Below are positions 40,736 to 49,676 of a stretch of DNA of 64,000 nt, piece by piece. The stretch spans positions 62,001-126,000 of the forward strand of contig NZ_JAHBYD010000008.1 in NCBI RefSeq assembly GCF_019636135.1. Direction: 5' to 3'. The notes beneath the pieces are model-generated. The model was not told the origin of the DNA. It was given only the letters and a program-made list of their open reading frames with translations, and did no database searches. This DNA comes from Phenylobacterium sp. (lineage in GTDB: Bacteria > Pseudomonadota > Alphaproteobacteria > Caulobacterales > Caulobacteraceae). Both the position numbers and the translations under genes were made by a program. Numbering within the stretch: position 1 is the stretch's first letter; each line of letters starts with the position of its first letter.

Positions 40736-41874
40736 AGCGAGCGTCCGATCAGGTCTTTCATGATCTCGTTCGTGCCGCCGGCGATCCGGCCGAGGCGCGC
40801 ATCCGCCCAGCGCCGGGCGATCGGGTATTCCTTCATGTAGCCGTAGCCGCCGAAGATCTGCAGGCAGTCGTCCAGCACCTCGCAGGCCTTCTCGGTGGTC
40901 CACCACTTGGCCATGGCCCCGTCGCGGGCGTCGAAGCGGCCCTCGATGAAGAGGTCGATGCAGCGCTCCAGATAGGCGCGCCCGAGGGTCGCGGTCGTCC
41001 GGCATTCCGCCAGCTTGAAGCGGGCGTCCTGATGGTCGATCAGCCGCTGGCCGAAGACCTTGCGCGTCTTGGCGTACGCCACCGCCTCGTCGACGCCGCA
41101 CTCCATCTGGGCGACCGCCGACATGGCCATGATCAGCCGCTCTTCCGGCAGCCGCTGCATGAGCTGGTAGAAGCCGCGGCCCTCCTCGCCGCCCAGCAGG
41201 TTGGCCACGGGCACGCGGACGTTGTCGAAGAACAGCTCGGACGTGTCCTGCGCCTTGCAGCCGACCTTCTTCAGGTTGCGCCCCAGCGTGAAGCCCTCGG
41301 CGTCCGCGGTCTCCAGGATCAGGAGGCTGACGCCGCGCGATCCGGCGTCGGGATCCGTCTTGGCGGCCACCACGATCAGGTCGGCCACCTGCGCGTTCGA
41401 GATGAAGGTCTTCTGGCCGCTCAGCAGGTAGTGGTCGCCGTCGCGCACGGCGCGGGTGCGGATGGCCTGCAGGTCGCTGCCGGCGCCGGGCTCGGTCATG
41501 GCGATGGCCGAGACGAGCTCGCCGGTCGCCATCCGCGACAGGTAGCGCGCCTTCTGGTCGTCGGTGCCGTAGAGCTCGATGTAGGGGACGATGATGTCGG
41601 AGTGCAGGTAGAAGGCGAGTTCGCTGAACCCGGCCCGCGTCTGCTCCTCGATGATCACCAGGCCATGGTAGGCGTCGCCGCCGCCGCCGCCCCATTCGGC
41701 GCCCAGCTTGGGGCACAACAGGCCCAGTTCCCCGGCCCTGGTCCAGACGTCGCGCGGGACCTTGCAGTCCTTCTGCCACGCCTCGCGATGCGGGACGCAC
41801 TCGCGCGTCACGAACCGGCGCACGCCCTCGCGGAAGATCTCGTGTTCGGGGGTGTAGTGGGGTGACTCGATCAT
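40732..41874 (-). CDS. Acyl-CoA dehydrogenase 1
   Basis: 380 residues. IAMTEPGAGSDLQAIRT and GQKTFISNAQVADLI mark the flavin domain, EERLIMAM holds the helix-G catalytic glutamate, RKVFGQRLIDHQDARFKLAE and GGYGYMKEYPIARRWADARL belong to the C-terminal bundle. It is the first of the seven-gene block of overlapping genes and begins 54 bp after the TonB receptor stop. Confidence 0.92.
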   Translation of the reverse strand: MIESPHYTPEHEIFREGVRRFVTRECVPHREAWQKDCKVPRDVWTRAGELGLLCPKLGAEWGGGGGDAYHGLVIIEEQTRAGFSELAFYLHSDIIVPYIELYGTDDQKARYLSRMATGELVSAIAMTEPGAGSDLQAIRTRAVRDGDHYLLSGQKTFISNAQVADLIVVAAKTDPDAGSRGVSLLILETADAEGFTLGRNLKKVGCKAQDTSELFFDNVRVPVANLLGGEEGRGFYQLMQRLPEERLIMAMSAVAQMECGVDEAVAYAKTRKVFGQRLIDHQDARFKLAECRTTATLGRAYLERCIDLFIEGRFDARDGAMAKWWTTEKACEVLDDCLQIFGGYGYMKEYPIARRWADARLGRIAGGTNEIMKDLIGRSL

Positions 41875-41928
41875 ACGCTGCTCCGGAGGCGGCGGGCCCG
41901 CGCGGGACGCGGACCCGTTCCGCGCCGA

Positions 41929-44163
41929 TCAGAACCTCGCCCGGGCCTCGAGACCATAGGTCCGCCCGACGTTGACCCCGCGCGCGGTGACGGTGATCAC
42001 CTTGGTTCCGCCGCCCAGGATGAGTTCGTCCGTCAGGTTCTTGCCCCACAGATAGAGGCCCCAGCGGTCGGTCTGCACGCCCACGCGGGCGTTCAACTGG
42101 GTGTTCACCCGCTGGCGCAGATCCCGCGAGTTGGCCGTGTCGGTGTAGATGTAGTCCATGTGGATCAGCTCGCCGCGGACGACGCCCGACAGCTTGTCGG
42201 TCAGGGGCCGTTCGTACTGGGCCGCGAGCGTGCCGGTCAGCCGCGGCGCGCCGGTCAGGCGATTGCCGTCGAAGTCGATCCCCAGGCCGCCGGCGTTCTT
42301 GAAGCTCGTGTACTTGGCGTCGAGCACGCCGACCGAGCCGGTGATCTCCAGCCCGGCGAGCGGCAGGGCCGCGAACTCCACCTCGGCGCCCTTCACCCGG
42401 GCCTCGCCGGCGTTGGAGATCAGGAACGAGATCCCCGTGTTCACCCGCTCCTGCTTGTTGCTGTAGTCCAGGTAGAAGACGGCGGTGTTGACGCTGAGGC
42501 GGCCGTCCAGCCATCGGCCCTTGAGGCCGGCCTCGTAGTTGTTGACGTACTCGGGCGCGAAGTCGAACGAGGCCGGCGGCGTGTTCGGCGGCGGCGAGAT
42601 CACGTCGGCCTGGAAGCCGCCGGCCTTGTAGCCGCGGCTGTACTTCACATAGCCCACCTGGTTCGGGGTGAACTTGTAGGAGAGGCTCAGGTCTCCGGTC
42701 CAGACGCCCTCGGACAGGTCGTCGGTGCGGGGCGGGACCGGCAGGGCGAAGGCGTAGATGAGGCCGTTGGTCACCCGCGGGTGGACCTGGGCGTAGAAGA
42801 GGTTCTTCTTCTCGTGGGTGTAGCGCAGGCCGCCCTGCAGCCGCAGCGAGTCGCTGAGGTCGTAGGTGATCGAGCCGAACGCGGCGTAGCTCTTCTCGTT
42901 GATGACCGCCGCCTGCAGGGCGGTTTCCCGGAAGTTGGCAGGCAGCGGCGGCAGGCCGAACAGCGGCGAGGGGAACTGCGATCCGAGCTGGATATTGTAG
43001 AGGCTGTTGACCTTCTCCTGGTAGAAGTAGGCCCCGGCGATCCAGGAGAACGGACCCGGCGCGGTCGAGGTCAGGCGCACCTCCTGGCTGGAGATCACCC
43101 CGTCCTCGGCGCGCCCCACGCTGAACTCGTCCAGCCGCAGGCCGTCGGAATCGTCCTGGAACGAGGACGTGTATTTGCGATAGGCGGCGATCGCCGTCAG
43201 GCGCGCGAAGGGCAGCTCGTAGTCGGCCCGCGCCGCGCCGCCCCACACCTTGCGCTCGCCGGCGATCGGGGCGTCCAGGTCGACCTTGCGCTTCTTCGGA
43301 TCGGGCTGCGGCTGGGCGTTGAACGGCGGGAACGGCAGCGGCACGTAGCTCACCGTCTGCAGGGCCTCGGAGCCCTCCTGCTGGTAGTAGTCGGCGCTGA
43401 AGTCGAGGGTCAGGCCGTCCACGGGCGTGACGATCACCCGGGCGCGGCCGCCATAGCCGTCGTAGCTGTTGATGTCCTTGCCGGTGAAGCGGTTCTCGAT
43501 ATAGCCGTCGCGGCTCTTGTGCAGGCCGGAGACCAGGGCCGTCACCTTGCCCGGCACGATCGGGCCCGAAACGGTGAGCGTCTCCTGGTTGAAGTCGAGG
43601 TTGCCGTAGAGCACGGCGGCCTCGCCCTTGAACTCGTCGGTGGGCTTCTGGGTGATCACGTTGATCGTCCCGCCGATGGTGTTCTTGCCGTAGAGGGTGC
43701 CCTGCGGCCCGCGCAGCACCTCCACGCGGGCGACCCCGTCGAAGGGCACGTTGAACGCCCGGTCGCGCCCCTGGAACACCTCGTCCACGTAGACGCCCAC
43801 CGCGGGTGCGAAGCCGGGCGAGCCGCCGCTCTGCGAGGACACGCCGCGGATGGTGAAGTTGGGGAACAGCGAGCTTCCCGTGGCGAGCACGTTGGGCAGC
43901 CGGGCGCCCAGGTCGCTCAGCGTCACCAGGGTCTGGTTCTGCAACTGCTGCTGGGAGACCGAGGAGATGGCGATCGGCACGTCGATGATGCGCTCCTCGC
44001 GCTTCTGGGCGGTGACCACCACGTCCTCGACGGTGGTCGACTCGGCGCTCCCGCCGGCCTGTGCGACGGCGGCGGCCGGCGCGGCCCCGACGGCGACGGC
44101 GACGATGGTCGAGGCCAGCAATCCCTGACGGACGCTCGCGGTGGCGGCTTGGATCGACATCAT
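41929..44163 (-). CDS. TonB-dependent receptor of the acyl-CoA catabolic cluster
   Basis: 744 residues. A signal peptide (LLASTIVAVAVGAAPAAAVA) precedes a TonB-box-like TVEDVVVTAQKREERI, the plug domain (NFTIRGVSSQ, VEVLRGPQGTLYGKNTIGG) and a beta barrel ending in GRTYGLEARARF, whose terminal Phe suits BAM recognition. It would import the substrate through the outer membrane. AAGGGGAACC precedes the ATG. The 26-bp element 44234-44259 lies about 70 bp upstream. Confidence 0.95.
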   Translation of the reverse strand: MMSIQAATASVRQGLLASTIVAVAVGAAPAAAVAQAGGSAESTTVEDVVVTAQKREERIIDVPIAISSVSQQQLQNQTLVTLSDLGARLPNVLATGSSLFPNFTIRGVSSQSGGSPGFAPAVGVYVDEVFQGRDRAFNVPFDGVARVEVLRGPQGTLYGKNTIGGTINVITQKPTDEFKGEAAVLYGNLDFNQETLTVSGPIVPGKVTALVSGLHKSRDGYIENRFTGKDINSYDGYGGRARVIVTPVDGLTLDFSADYYQQEGSEALQTVSYVPLPFPPFNAQPQPDPKKRKVDLDAPIAGERKVWGGAARADYELPFARLTAIAAYRKYTSSFQDDSDGLRLDEFSVGRAEDGVISSQEVRLTSTAPGPFSWIAGAYFYQEKVNSLYNIQLGSQFPSPLFGLPPLPANFRETALQAAVINEKSYAAFGSITYDLSDSLRLQGGLRYTHEKKNLFYAQVHPRVTNGLIYAFALPVPPRTDDLSEGVWTGDLSLSYKFTPNQVGYVKYSRGYKAGGFQADVISPPPNTPPASFDFAPEYVNNYEAGLKGRWLDGRLSVNTAVFYLDYSNKQERVNTGISFLISNAGEARVKGAEVEFAALPLAGLEITGSVGVLDAKYTSFKNAGGLGIDFDGNRLTGAPRLTGTLAAQYERPLTDKLSGVVRGELIHMDYIYTDTANSRDLRQRVNTQLNARVGVQTDRWGLYLWGKNLTDELILGGGTKVITVTARGVNVGRTYGLEARARF

Positions 44164-44233
44164 GGTTCCCCTTCGGATGGCGCCCCTGTCCGCGTGCCTT
44201 GCGCATCGTCGGACTTCGCGCCACGCCCTATGG

Positions 44234-44259
44234 GACACGCGGGCCGGCCGGACCCGCCA
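44234..44259 (-). promoter_or_regulatory. 26-bp recurrent element, copy 1 (before the TonB receptor)
   Basis: Read on the minus strand it begins TGGCGGGTC, continues with GGCCGG and ends GTGTC. It is the most diverged of three copies; 21 of 26 positions match copy 2, with which it forms an inverted pair (arms GACCCGCCA / TGGCGGGTC, 13 bp apart) in the divergent region. Confidence 0.5.
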
Positions 44260-44272
44260 ATCGCCGGCCACA

Positions 44273-44298
44273 TGGCGGGTCGGGCCGGGGCCGGTGTC
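44273..44298 (+). promoter_or_regulatory. 26-bp recurrent element, copy 2 (before PhyH 1)
   Basis: TGGCGGGTCGGGCCGG with the end CGGTGTC, 39 bp before the ATG of the first PhyH gene. It matches copy 3 before PhyH 2 at 23 of 26 positions. Conservation extends past coding homology and suggests a shared promoter or operator. Confidence 0.6.
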
Positions 44299-44336
44299 TC
44301 CAGGGGGAAGGCCTTGGAGGCTGCGGGAGGACGAGC

Positions 44337-45233
44337 ATGGAGATCGGCGACTGGCGGGCGACCGCGGAGCTGGGCGAGGTCTACCGCGCGGCGCGCGAGC
44401 TGGGCCTGGAGACCAACATCGCCGAACTGGAGGCCTTCGGCTTCACCATCGTGGAGCCCGAGAAGGCCGCGCCGGCCGGCTTCACCGACCGCATGCTGGA
44501 GGCCGTCCTGGCCCTCGAGGCGCGCGAGGCGCCCGAGGTCGTCGACATGATGAACCGGCCGCAGGCCGAGCGGCCCGTGTACGGGCGCAGCCTGTTCCGC
44601 CTGCCGGCCAAGGACGCGGTGTTCGCCGAAGCCTGCATCAGCCCGGTGGCGCTGACGCTGGCCAAGTACATGACCGGCGCCTCGAACCACATCTACAACT
44701 CCGCCGCGCTGCTCAAGCGTGGCCGGGCCGGCGTCACCCGCATGCACTGCGACTCGGTCGGCTTCCCGCCGCCGCTCCCGCCCTACGGCGCGACCTGCAA
44801 TGCGAGCTGGATCCTCACCGACTACACGCGCGAGACCGGCACCTTCTTCCTGGTGCCGGGCAGCCACCGCTACTGCCGCCAACCCGGGCCGATGGACCTG
44901 CCCGAGGTCATGGGCGGGCCGAACGACGACGAGATCGGCATCCCGCTGGTCGCCAGGCCGGGTTCGCTGTTCGTCTTCAGCGGCAACCTCTGGCACGGCA
45001 CCTACCCCAAGGAGGACGAGGCCCTGCGGGTGCATTGCGCCATCATGTACGCGCGCAACTACGTCTTCCCGGGCGAGAGCTTCGCCGACATCCCCGACGC
45101 CTGGGTCGAGCAGCATGGTCCGGAGTTCGCCCGCCTGGTCGGCCGCAACGCCTGGCAGGGCTACGGCGACGAAGGCCCCAACGTCATGAACCTCGCCAAG
45201 GTCCAGCGCGCCACCGTGACGCCGTCGGCCTGA
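44337..45233 (+). CDS. Phytanoyl-CoA dioxygenase (PhyH) family protein 1
   Basis: 298 residues, Fe(II)/2-oxoglutarate-dependent hydroxylase fold. Metal ligands His137 and Asp139 (MHCDSVG) and His220 (GNLWHGTYP), with Arg231 (LRVHCAI) to bind 2-oxoglutarate. GGAGG lies seven bases before the ATG. Divergent from the TonB receptor and convergent, stop to stop, with enoyl-CoA hydratase 2. It is strongly similar along its length to PhyH 2, so the two likely hydroxylate related positions or substrates. Confidence 0.88.
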   Translation: MEIGDWRATAELGEVYRAARELGLETNIAELEAFGFTIVEPEKAAPAGFTDRMLEAVLALEAREAPEVVDMMNRPQAERPVYGRSLFRLPAKDAVFAEACISPVALTLAKYMTGASNHIYNSAALLKRGRAGVTRMHCDSVGFPPPLPPYGATCNASWILTDYTRETGTFFLVPGSHRYCRQPGPMDLPEVMGGPNDDEIGIPLVARPGSLFVFSGNLWHGTYPKEDEALRVHCAIMYARNYVFPGESFADIPDAWVEQHGPEFARLVGRNAWQGYGDEGPNVMNLAKVQRATVTPSA

Positions 45234-46112
45234 TCAGCCGGCCTTCACGGGCGCGCGGAAGGGCTCCTCGCCCTCGGCGTAGCTGTTCTTCACGCTGCCG
45301 TGGATGCCGCTGGGGTCGACGGGCAGGCCGTAGACCTCCATGCAGTGGCTGTGCTGCAACTGGTGCAGGGCGAACGCGGTCTGCATCGCCGAATGCCGGC
45401 CCTGGGCGTCCTGGGCGGAGTTCACCGCCAGCTTCGCCATGCGGGTCGCGAAGGTCGGCTGGCGGGCGATCTTGCGGGCCAGTTCCAGCGCCGCCTCGGG
45501 CAGCTCGGCGCGCGGGACCACCTTGTTGACCATCCCGAGCTGGCGGGCCTCCTCGGCGCCGATCGGCTCGCCGGTCAGCAGCATCTCCTTGGCCTTGCGC
45601 GGGTTCATCTCCCAGGGGTGGGCGAACCACTCGACCCCGGCGATGCCCATGGCCACGGTCACCTCGACGAACTGGGCGTCGTCGCTGGCCACGATCAGGT
45701 CGCACGGCCAGCAGAGCAGGAGCCCGCCCGAGACGCACTTGCCCTGCACCGCGGCGATGGTGACCTTCGGGATGTTGCGCCAGCGCTCGGAGAGGCCGGT
45801 GTACAGCTCCTCCTCGCGCGACATGCGCCCTTCGGCGCCCGGACGCCGGTGCTGCTGGTAGGGCGTGACCGGCGTGTACTGGTCCTGGTGGTCGTGGTGG
45901 TCCGTCTCGCGGATGTCGTGGCCCGACGAGAAGTGCTTGCCGTTGGCGGCCAGGATGATCACCCGCACGTCGTCCTCGCGCGCGGCGCGGTCGAAGCAGG
46001 CGTTCAGTTCGTAGAGGAACTGGGTGTCCTGGGCGTTGGCGGCCTCGGGGCGGTTCATGACGATGCGCGCGATGCCGGGCTCGGGCTTCTCGTAGATCAT
46101 GAAGTCGGTCAT
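45234..46112 (-). CDS. Enoyl-CoA hydratase family protein 2
   Basis: 292 residues. The crotonase core shows GKHFSSGHDIRETD (first oxyanion loop) and VQGKCVSGGLLLCWPCDLIV (second), with VEWFAHPWEMNPRKAKEMLL. An insert rich in His/Asp/Gln (DHHDHQDQYTPVTPYQQHR, near residue 72) is unusual for this family. The stop directly abuts the PhyH 1 stop. GGAGG six bases upstream of ATG 46112. Confidence 0.85.
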   Translation of the reverse strand: MTDFMIYEKPEPGIARIVMNRPEAANAQDTQFLYELNACFDRAAREDDVRVIILAANGKHFSSGHDIRETDHHDHQDQYTPVTPYQQHRRPGAEGRMSREEELYTGLSERWRNIPKVTIAAVQGKCVSGGLLLCWPCDLIVASDDAQFVEVTVAMGIAGVEWFAHPWEMNPRKAKEMLLTGEPIGAEEARQLGMVNKVVPRAELPEAALELARKIARQPTFATRMAKLAVNSAQDAQGRHSAMQTAFALHQLQHSHCMEVYGLPVDPSGIHGSVKNSYAEGEEPFRAPVKAG

Positions 46113-46138
46113 GGGGGGCCTCCGCGGGCTGCGGTTCG

Positions 46139-46558
46139 TCAGGCGGTGATGTCGGCGAGGTCGTTGTGGATGGCGTAGAGCTCGGGCGGCGCCTTGCTGC
46201 CGTCCCCGGTGCGCTTGATCTTGCCGCTCTCCAGGCCGCCCTGCATCTGCCTCTGGTATTCCTCCTGCGTGTCCGGGCCCAGCTTCATCCGCGCGAAGGG
46301 CAGGATGAAGTCGTAGTCGGTGACCGTCTTCATATCCACTGCGTCGCTCTCGCCGTAGGCGAAGTCGAAGCGGCCGGGGGTGATGCGGCAGTGCCAGGCG
46401 ATGACGCCGCTGCCGTCCCTGTCCAGGTGCCTGGGCACGCCCGTGAACACCTCGCAGACGCTGAAGTCGAAGCCGGGCGGCGCCGTCTGGGCGTAGGCTT
46501 CGAACTTGGCGCGCAGCGCCGCGAACCACTCGGGGCCGGCGAATTCGACTTTGCTCAT
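46139..46558 (-). CDS. Uncharacterised 139-residue protein of the PhyH unit
   Basis: Soluble, alpha/beta pattern. Segments SGVIAWHCRITPGRFDFAYG and YDFILPFARMKLGPDTQEEY stand out. I do not recognise the family; a ligand-binding or sterol-carrier-like fold would fit the surroundings. It starts five bases after the PhyH 2 stop and is clearly part of the same transcript. Confidence 0.6.
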   Translation of the reverse strand: MSKVEFAGPEWFAALRAKFEAYAQTAPPGFDFSVCEVFTGVPRHLDRDGSGVIAWHCRITPGRFDFAYGESDAVDMKTVTDYDFILPFARMKLGPDTQEEYQRQMQGGLESGKIKRTGDGSKAPPELYAIHNDLADITA

Positions 46559-46563
46559 GGACC

Positions 46564-47463
46564 TCAACCGTATTGCGACTGGTAGGCGGCGCGGACGAGC
46601 GCCATGTTCTCGAGCTTCGGGCCTTCGGCGTGGTAGCCCTGCCAGGCGTTCTTCCCGACGAGCCGCGCGAGCTCCGGCCCGTAGGGCGCGATGACCTCGT
46701 CGGCGATGTCGGCGTAGTTCTCGGCCGGGTTCACGTAGTTGCGGCAGAAGGCGATGGCCACGTGGGCCCGCACCTCCTCGGTGACCTTCGGATAGGTGCA
46801 GTGCCAGGTGTTGCCGGTGAAGACGGCCAGCGAGCCGGGCCTGGCGTTCACCGGCGTCACCATGGCGTCGTCCATGGCCCCGCCGATGAACTTCGGCTGC
46901 TCCATCTCGGTGGGGTGGCGGCAGTAGCGGTGGCTGCCGGGCACCATGCCGAGCGTCCCGGTCTCGGCCGCGTAGTCGGTGAGGATCCAGCTCACGTTGC
47001 AGACGCTGCCGTAGTGCGGCAGCGGCGTGGGCACGCCGACCGAGTCGCAGTGCATCGGCGTCGAGCGCGCCGTGCCCTCCTTGACGAAGGCCACCAGCCC
47101 CGAAAGCCGATAGCTCATGCCCATCAGGTAGCTGGCCATGGTCCGCACCGCGGGGTTCATCACGCCCTCGATGAACACCGGATCGCGCTCCATCAGGTGG
47201 AAGAGCTGGCGGCCGAAGGCGGGCTTCTCGGCGTCGGCGTGCTTGTTGAGCTCGACGGCCTGGTCGTCCTCCTGCCGGGCGGCCTCCATCAGCTTCTCGA
47301 GCATGCGCCCGGCGAAGCCGGGGGACGCGCCGGTCTTCTCGGGCTCGATCACCGTGAAGCCGAAGGTCTCCAGCTCGGCGATGTTGGCCTCGAGGCCCAG
47401 TTCGCGGGCTTTCCGGTAGGTCCCGGCCATGCCGGCCATCGACTTCCAGTCCAGGATTTCCAT
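46564..47463 (-). CDS. Phytanoyl-CoA dioxygenase (PhyH) family protein 2
   Basis: 299 residues. His138 and Asp140 (MHCDSVG), His221 (GNTWHCTYP) and Arg232 mirror PhyH 1. The N-terminal RELGLEANIAELETFGFTVI is nearly identical to the corresponding segment of PhyH 1. It sits in an operon with an enoyl-CoA hydratase and an SnoaL-like protein. The two copies probably arose by duplication within the cluster. Confidence 0.88.
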   Translation of the reverse strand: MEILDWKSMAGMAGTYRKARELGLEANIAELETFGFTVIEPEKTGASPGFAGRMLEKLMEAARQEDDQAVELNKHADAEKPAFGRQLFHLMERDPVFIEGVMNPAVRTMASYLMGMSYRLSGLVAFVKEGTARSTPMHCDSVGVPTPLPHYGSVCNVSWILTDYAAETGTLGMVPGSHRYCRHPTEMEQPKFIGGAMDDAMVTPVNARPGSLAVFTGNTWHCTYPKVTEEVRAHVAIAFCRNYVNPAENYADIADEVIAPYGPELARLVGKNAWQGYHAEGPKLENMALVRAAYQSQYG

Positions 47464-47514
47464 CGCAGCTCACCTCCCGCGGGACGCGCCGTCCGGGCGC
47501 CTCCGGTTCATAAG

Positions 47515-47540
47515 GACACCGCCCGCGGCCAGACCCGCCA
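47515..47540 (-). promoter_or_regulatory. 26-bp recurrent element, copy 3 (before PhyH 2)
   Basis: On the minus strand it begins TGGCGGGTCTGGCCG and ends CGGTGTC, 52 bp before the PhyH 2 start. It matches copy 2 at 23 of 26 positions in the same orientation relative to the gene. Confidence 0.6.
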
Positions 47541-47550
47541 GCGGCGAAGG

Positions 47551-47994
47551 TCAGTCTCCGGCCAGCGGCCGGAACACCCGTGTCAGGACCCGCGACTGGA
47601 AACGCCAGCCCTCCGGGGTCCTGCGGAACACGTCGGCATACTCGCCCACCGTGGCGGGCAGGGCCACCGGCCGCACGCCGTTCGCGTCGGGCGCGGCGGC
47701 GCTGTTGTAGACGGTGAGGTAGCAGGAGCCGGTCGCCGTCCCCGCGTCGACCACGTCCACCACCGGATTGGTCATCACGTGGCGCATGGTGACGCCCTGG
47801 TCGGCCAGCGCCTGCATCGAAGCGCGGATGGCGGCGTGGCCCACGAAGGCCGGCGCCTCGGGCACCGCCACCGAGCCGTCGGCCGCGAACAGCCGGGTGA
47901 ACGCCTCCACCTCGCCGCGGTCGGCGTGGACGGCGTACAGCATCTGTAGCTTCTGGCAGGCCTGTTCGATCAGCAGGGTCTCGAGCTCGGTCAC
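47551..47994 (-). CDS. SnoaL/NTF2-like protein
   Basis: 147 residues, cone-shaped NTF2-like fold: LEALTRLFA-type opening (EVEAFTRLFAADGSVAVPEA), ASMQALADQGVTMRHVMTNP and VFRRTPEGWRFQSRVLTRVF. Members include polyketide cyclases and ring-hydroxylating subunits but also unassigned hydratase-like proteins. GTG start at 47994, three bases after the ligase stop. Confidence 0.8.
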   Translation of the reverse strand: MTELETLLIEQACQKLQMLYAVHADRGEVEAFTRLFAADGSVAVPEAPAFVGHAAIRASMQALADQGVTMRHVMTNPVVDVVDAGTATGSCYLTVYNSAAAPDANGVRPVALPATVGEYADVFRRTPEGWRFQSRVLTRVFRPLAGD

Positions 47995-47997
47995 GGC

Positions 47998-49635
47998 TCA
48001 GTTCACCCGCCGGTCGTGGCCCGACCAGTAGGGCTCCCGCAGGTCGCGCTTCAACACCTTGCCCGAGGCGTTGCGGGGCAGGGCGTCCACGAAGTCCACG
48101 GTCTTGGGGACCTTGTAGCCGGCGATCCGCGCACGGGCCCAGGCGATGATGTCCTCGGCGTCGGCCGGCTGGCCCGCCCGGATCGCCACCACCGCCTTCA
48201 CCGCCTCGCCCCACTTGGGATCGGGCACGCCGATCACCGCCACCTCCGCCACCGCCGGGTGGCCGTAGATCGCGTTCTCGACCTCGGCCGGATAGACGTT
48301 CTCGCCCCCCGACACGATCATGTCCTTCACCCGGTCGCGGATGAAGAGATAGCCGTCCTCGTCCAGGTAGCCGGCGTCGCCGCTGCGCACCCAGCCGTCG
48401 GCGCGGACGACCCGGGCGGTCTCCTCGTCCTGCTTCCAGTAGCCCCGCATGGTAGTGGGCGCGCGGATGCAGATCTCGCCCACCTCGCCCGTGGGCCGCT
48501 CGTCGTCGCCCTCGGGATCGAGGATGCGGATCTCGGCGCCCGGGATCGTCTTGCCGGCGGAGCGCATGCGCGGATTGCCGGCCACGTGATCGGCCGCGGG
48601 CAGGTAGGTCACCGCGCCGCAGGTCTCGGTCATGCCGTAGAGCTGGATGAAGCCGCAGCCGAAGGCGTCGACCGCCTTCTGCAGCAGGTCCAGCGGGATC
48701 GGCGAGGCCCCGTAGAGGAAGTCGGTCATCGAAGCGAAGTCGCTGCGGCTGACGCCCGGGAACTCCAGCATCATCTGGATGGTGGTGGGAACCAGCACGG
48801 TCTTGGAGACGCGGAAGTCGCGGATGGCGCCGATCACCGCGGCGTTCTCGAACTCGCGCAGGACCACCGTGAAGGCGCCGGCGTAGACGCCCACCACGCC
48901 CCAGCCCGTGCCGCTGATGTGGAACACCGGCATGGCCACCAGGCTCACGTCCTCGGACGTCCACTGGTTCCATGTGAGGTCCGCCCCGAAGGCCCCGGGG
49001 TTGGCGTGTGCGTAGGCGTTGAAGGCGAAGAACGCCTCGTGGCTGAGCTGCACGCCCTTCGGCCGGCCCGTGGTGCCGCTGGTGTAGAGCTGCACCGCCA
49101 CGTCGGACGGGGCGACCTTCACGGACTGGTCCTCGACGCTCTGCAGGTCCCGCCAGCCCTCGTAGCTCTCGCGGCCGGGGAGTCCGCCCTCCATCGCGAT
49201 CACCTTGCGCAACGTGGGGGCCTCGGCGGCCACGCGCTCGGCCAGGCCCGCGCAGTGACCGTCGACGAACAGCATCTCGGCCTCGGCGTCGCGGGTGATG
49301 TAGATCACCTCGGGCTCGGCCAGCCGCCAGTTCACCGGGGTCAGCACGGCGCCGATCCGGGCCGCGCCGAACAGCAGCTCGAAATAGGCGGTCGAGTTCT
49401 TGCCGAGGTAGGCGATCCGCGAGCCGTGGCGCACGCCCCCGGCCAGCAGGCCGTTGGCGACCTGCGCCGTGCGCCGGTCGAACTGGGCGTAGGTGATGGC
49501 CTCGCCTTCGAAGAGGAAGGCCGGCGCCTGGCCCCGCGTCCGGCCGTGGAACCGGGGGGCGTCGCCCAGGGTGCGGATCTCGGGGAAATAGGCGATCGGC
49601 GGCGGCATCGGCGGCGCCTCCAGGGTCTGCGGCAT
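47998..49635 (-). CDS. Acyl-CoA ligase (AMP-forming)
   Basis: 545 residues of the ANL superfamily. YTSGTTGRPKGVQLSHEAFF is the phosphate-binding motif, LYGMTETCGAV the adenine motif, GYWKQDEETARVVRADGWVR and RVKDMIVSGGENVYPAEVEN the hinge, and NASGKVLKRDLRE the C-terminal catalytic lysine. It would activate the imported carboxylic acid for the acyl-CoA dehydrogenases in this cluster. ATG 49635; the ECF sigma gene lies 41 bp upstream on the same strand. Confidence 0.93.
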   Translation of the reverse strand: MPQTLEAPPMPPPIAYFPEIRTLGDAPRFHGRTRGQAPAFLFEGEAITYAQFDRRTAQVANGLLAGGVRHGSRIAYLGKNSTAYFELLFGAARIGAVLTPVNWRLAEPEVIYITRDAEAEMLFVDGHCAGLAERVAAEAPTLRKVIAMEGGLPGRESYEGWRDLQSVEDQSVKVAPSDVAVQLYTSGTTGRPKGVQLSHEAFFAFNAYAHANPGAFGADLTWNQWTSEDVSLVAMPVFHISGTGWGVVGVYAGAFTVVLREFENAAVIGAIRDFRVSKTVLVPTTIQMMLEFPGVSRSDFASMTDFLYGASPIPLDLLQKAVDAFGCGFIQLYGMTETCGAVTYLPAADHVAGNPRMRSAGKTIPGAEIRILDPEGDDERPTGEVGEICIRAPTTMRGYWKQDEETARVVRADGWVRSGDAGYLDEDGYLFIRDRVKDMIVSGGENVYPAEVENAIYGHPAVAEVAVIGVPDPKWGEAVKAVVAIRAGQPADAEDIIAWARARIAGYKVPKTVDFVDALPRNASGKVLKRDLREPYWSGHDRRVN

Positions 49636-49676
49636 CGAGGTGTCTCCCTGAGGCCGGGTTGCGGGGTGAGCGACCG

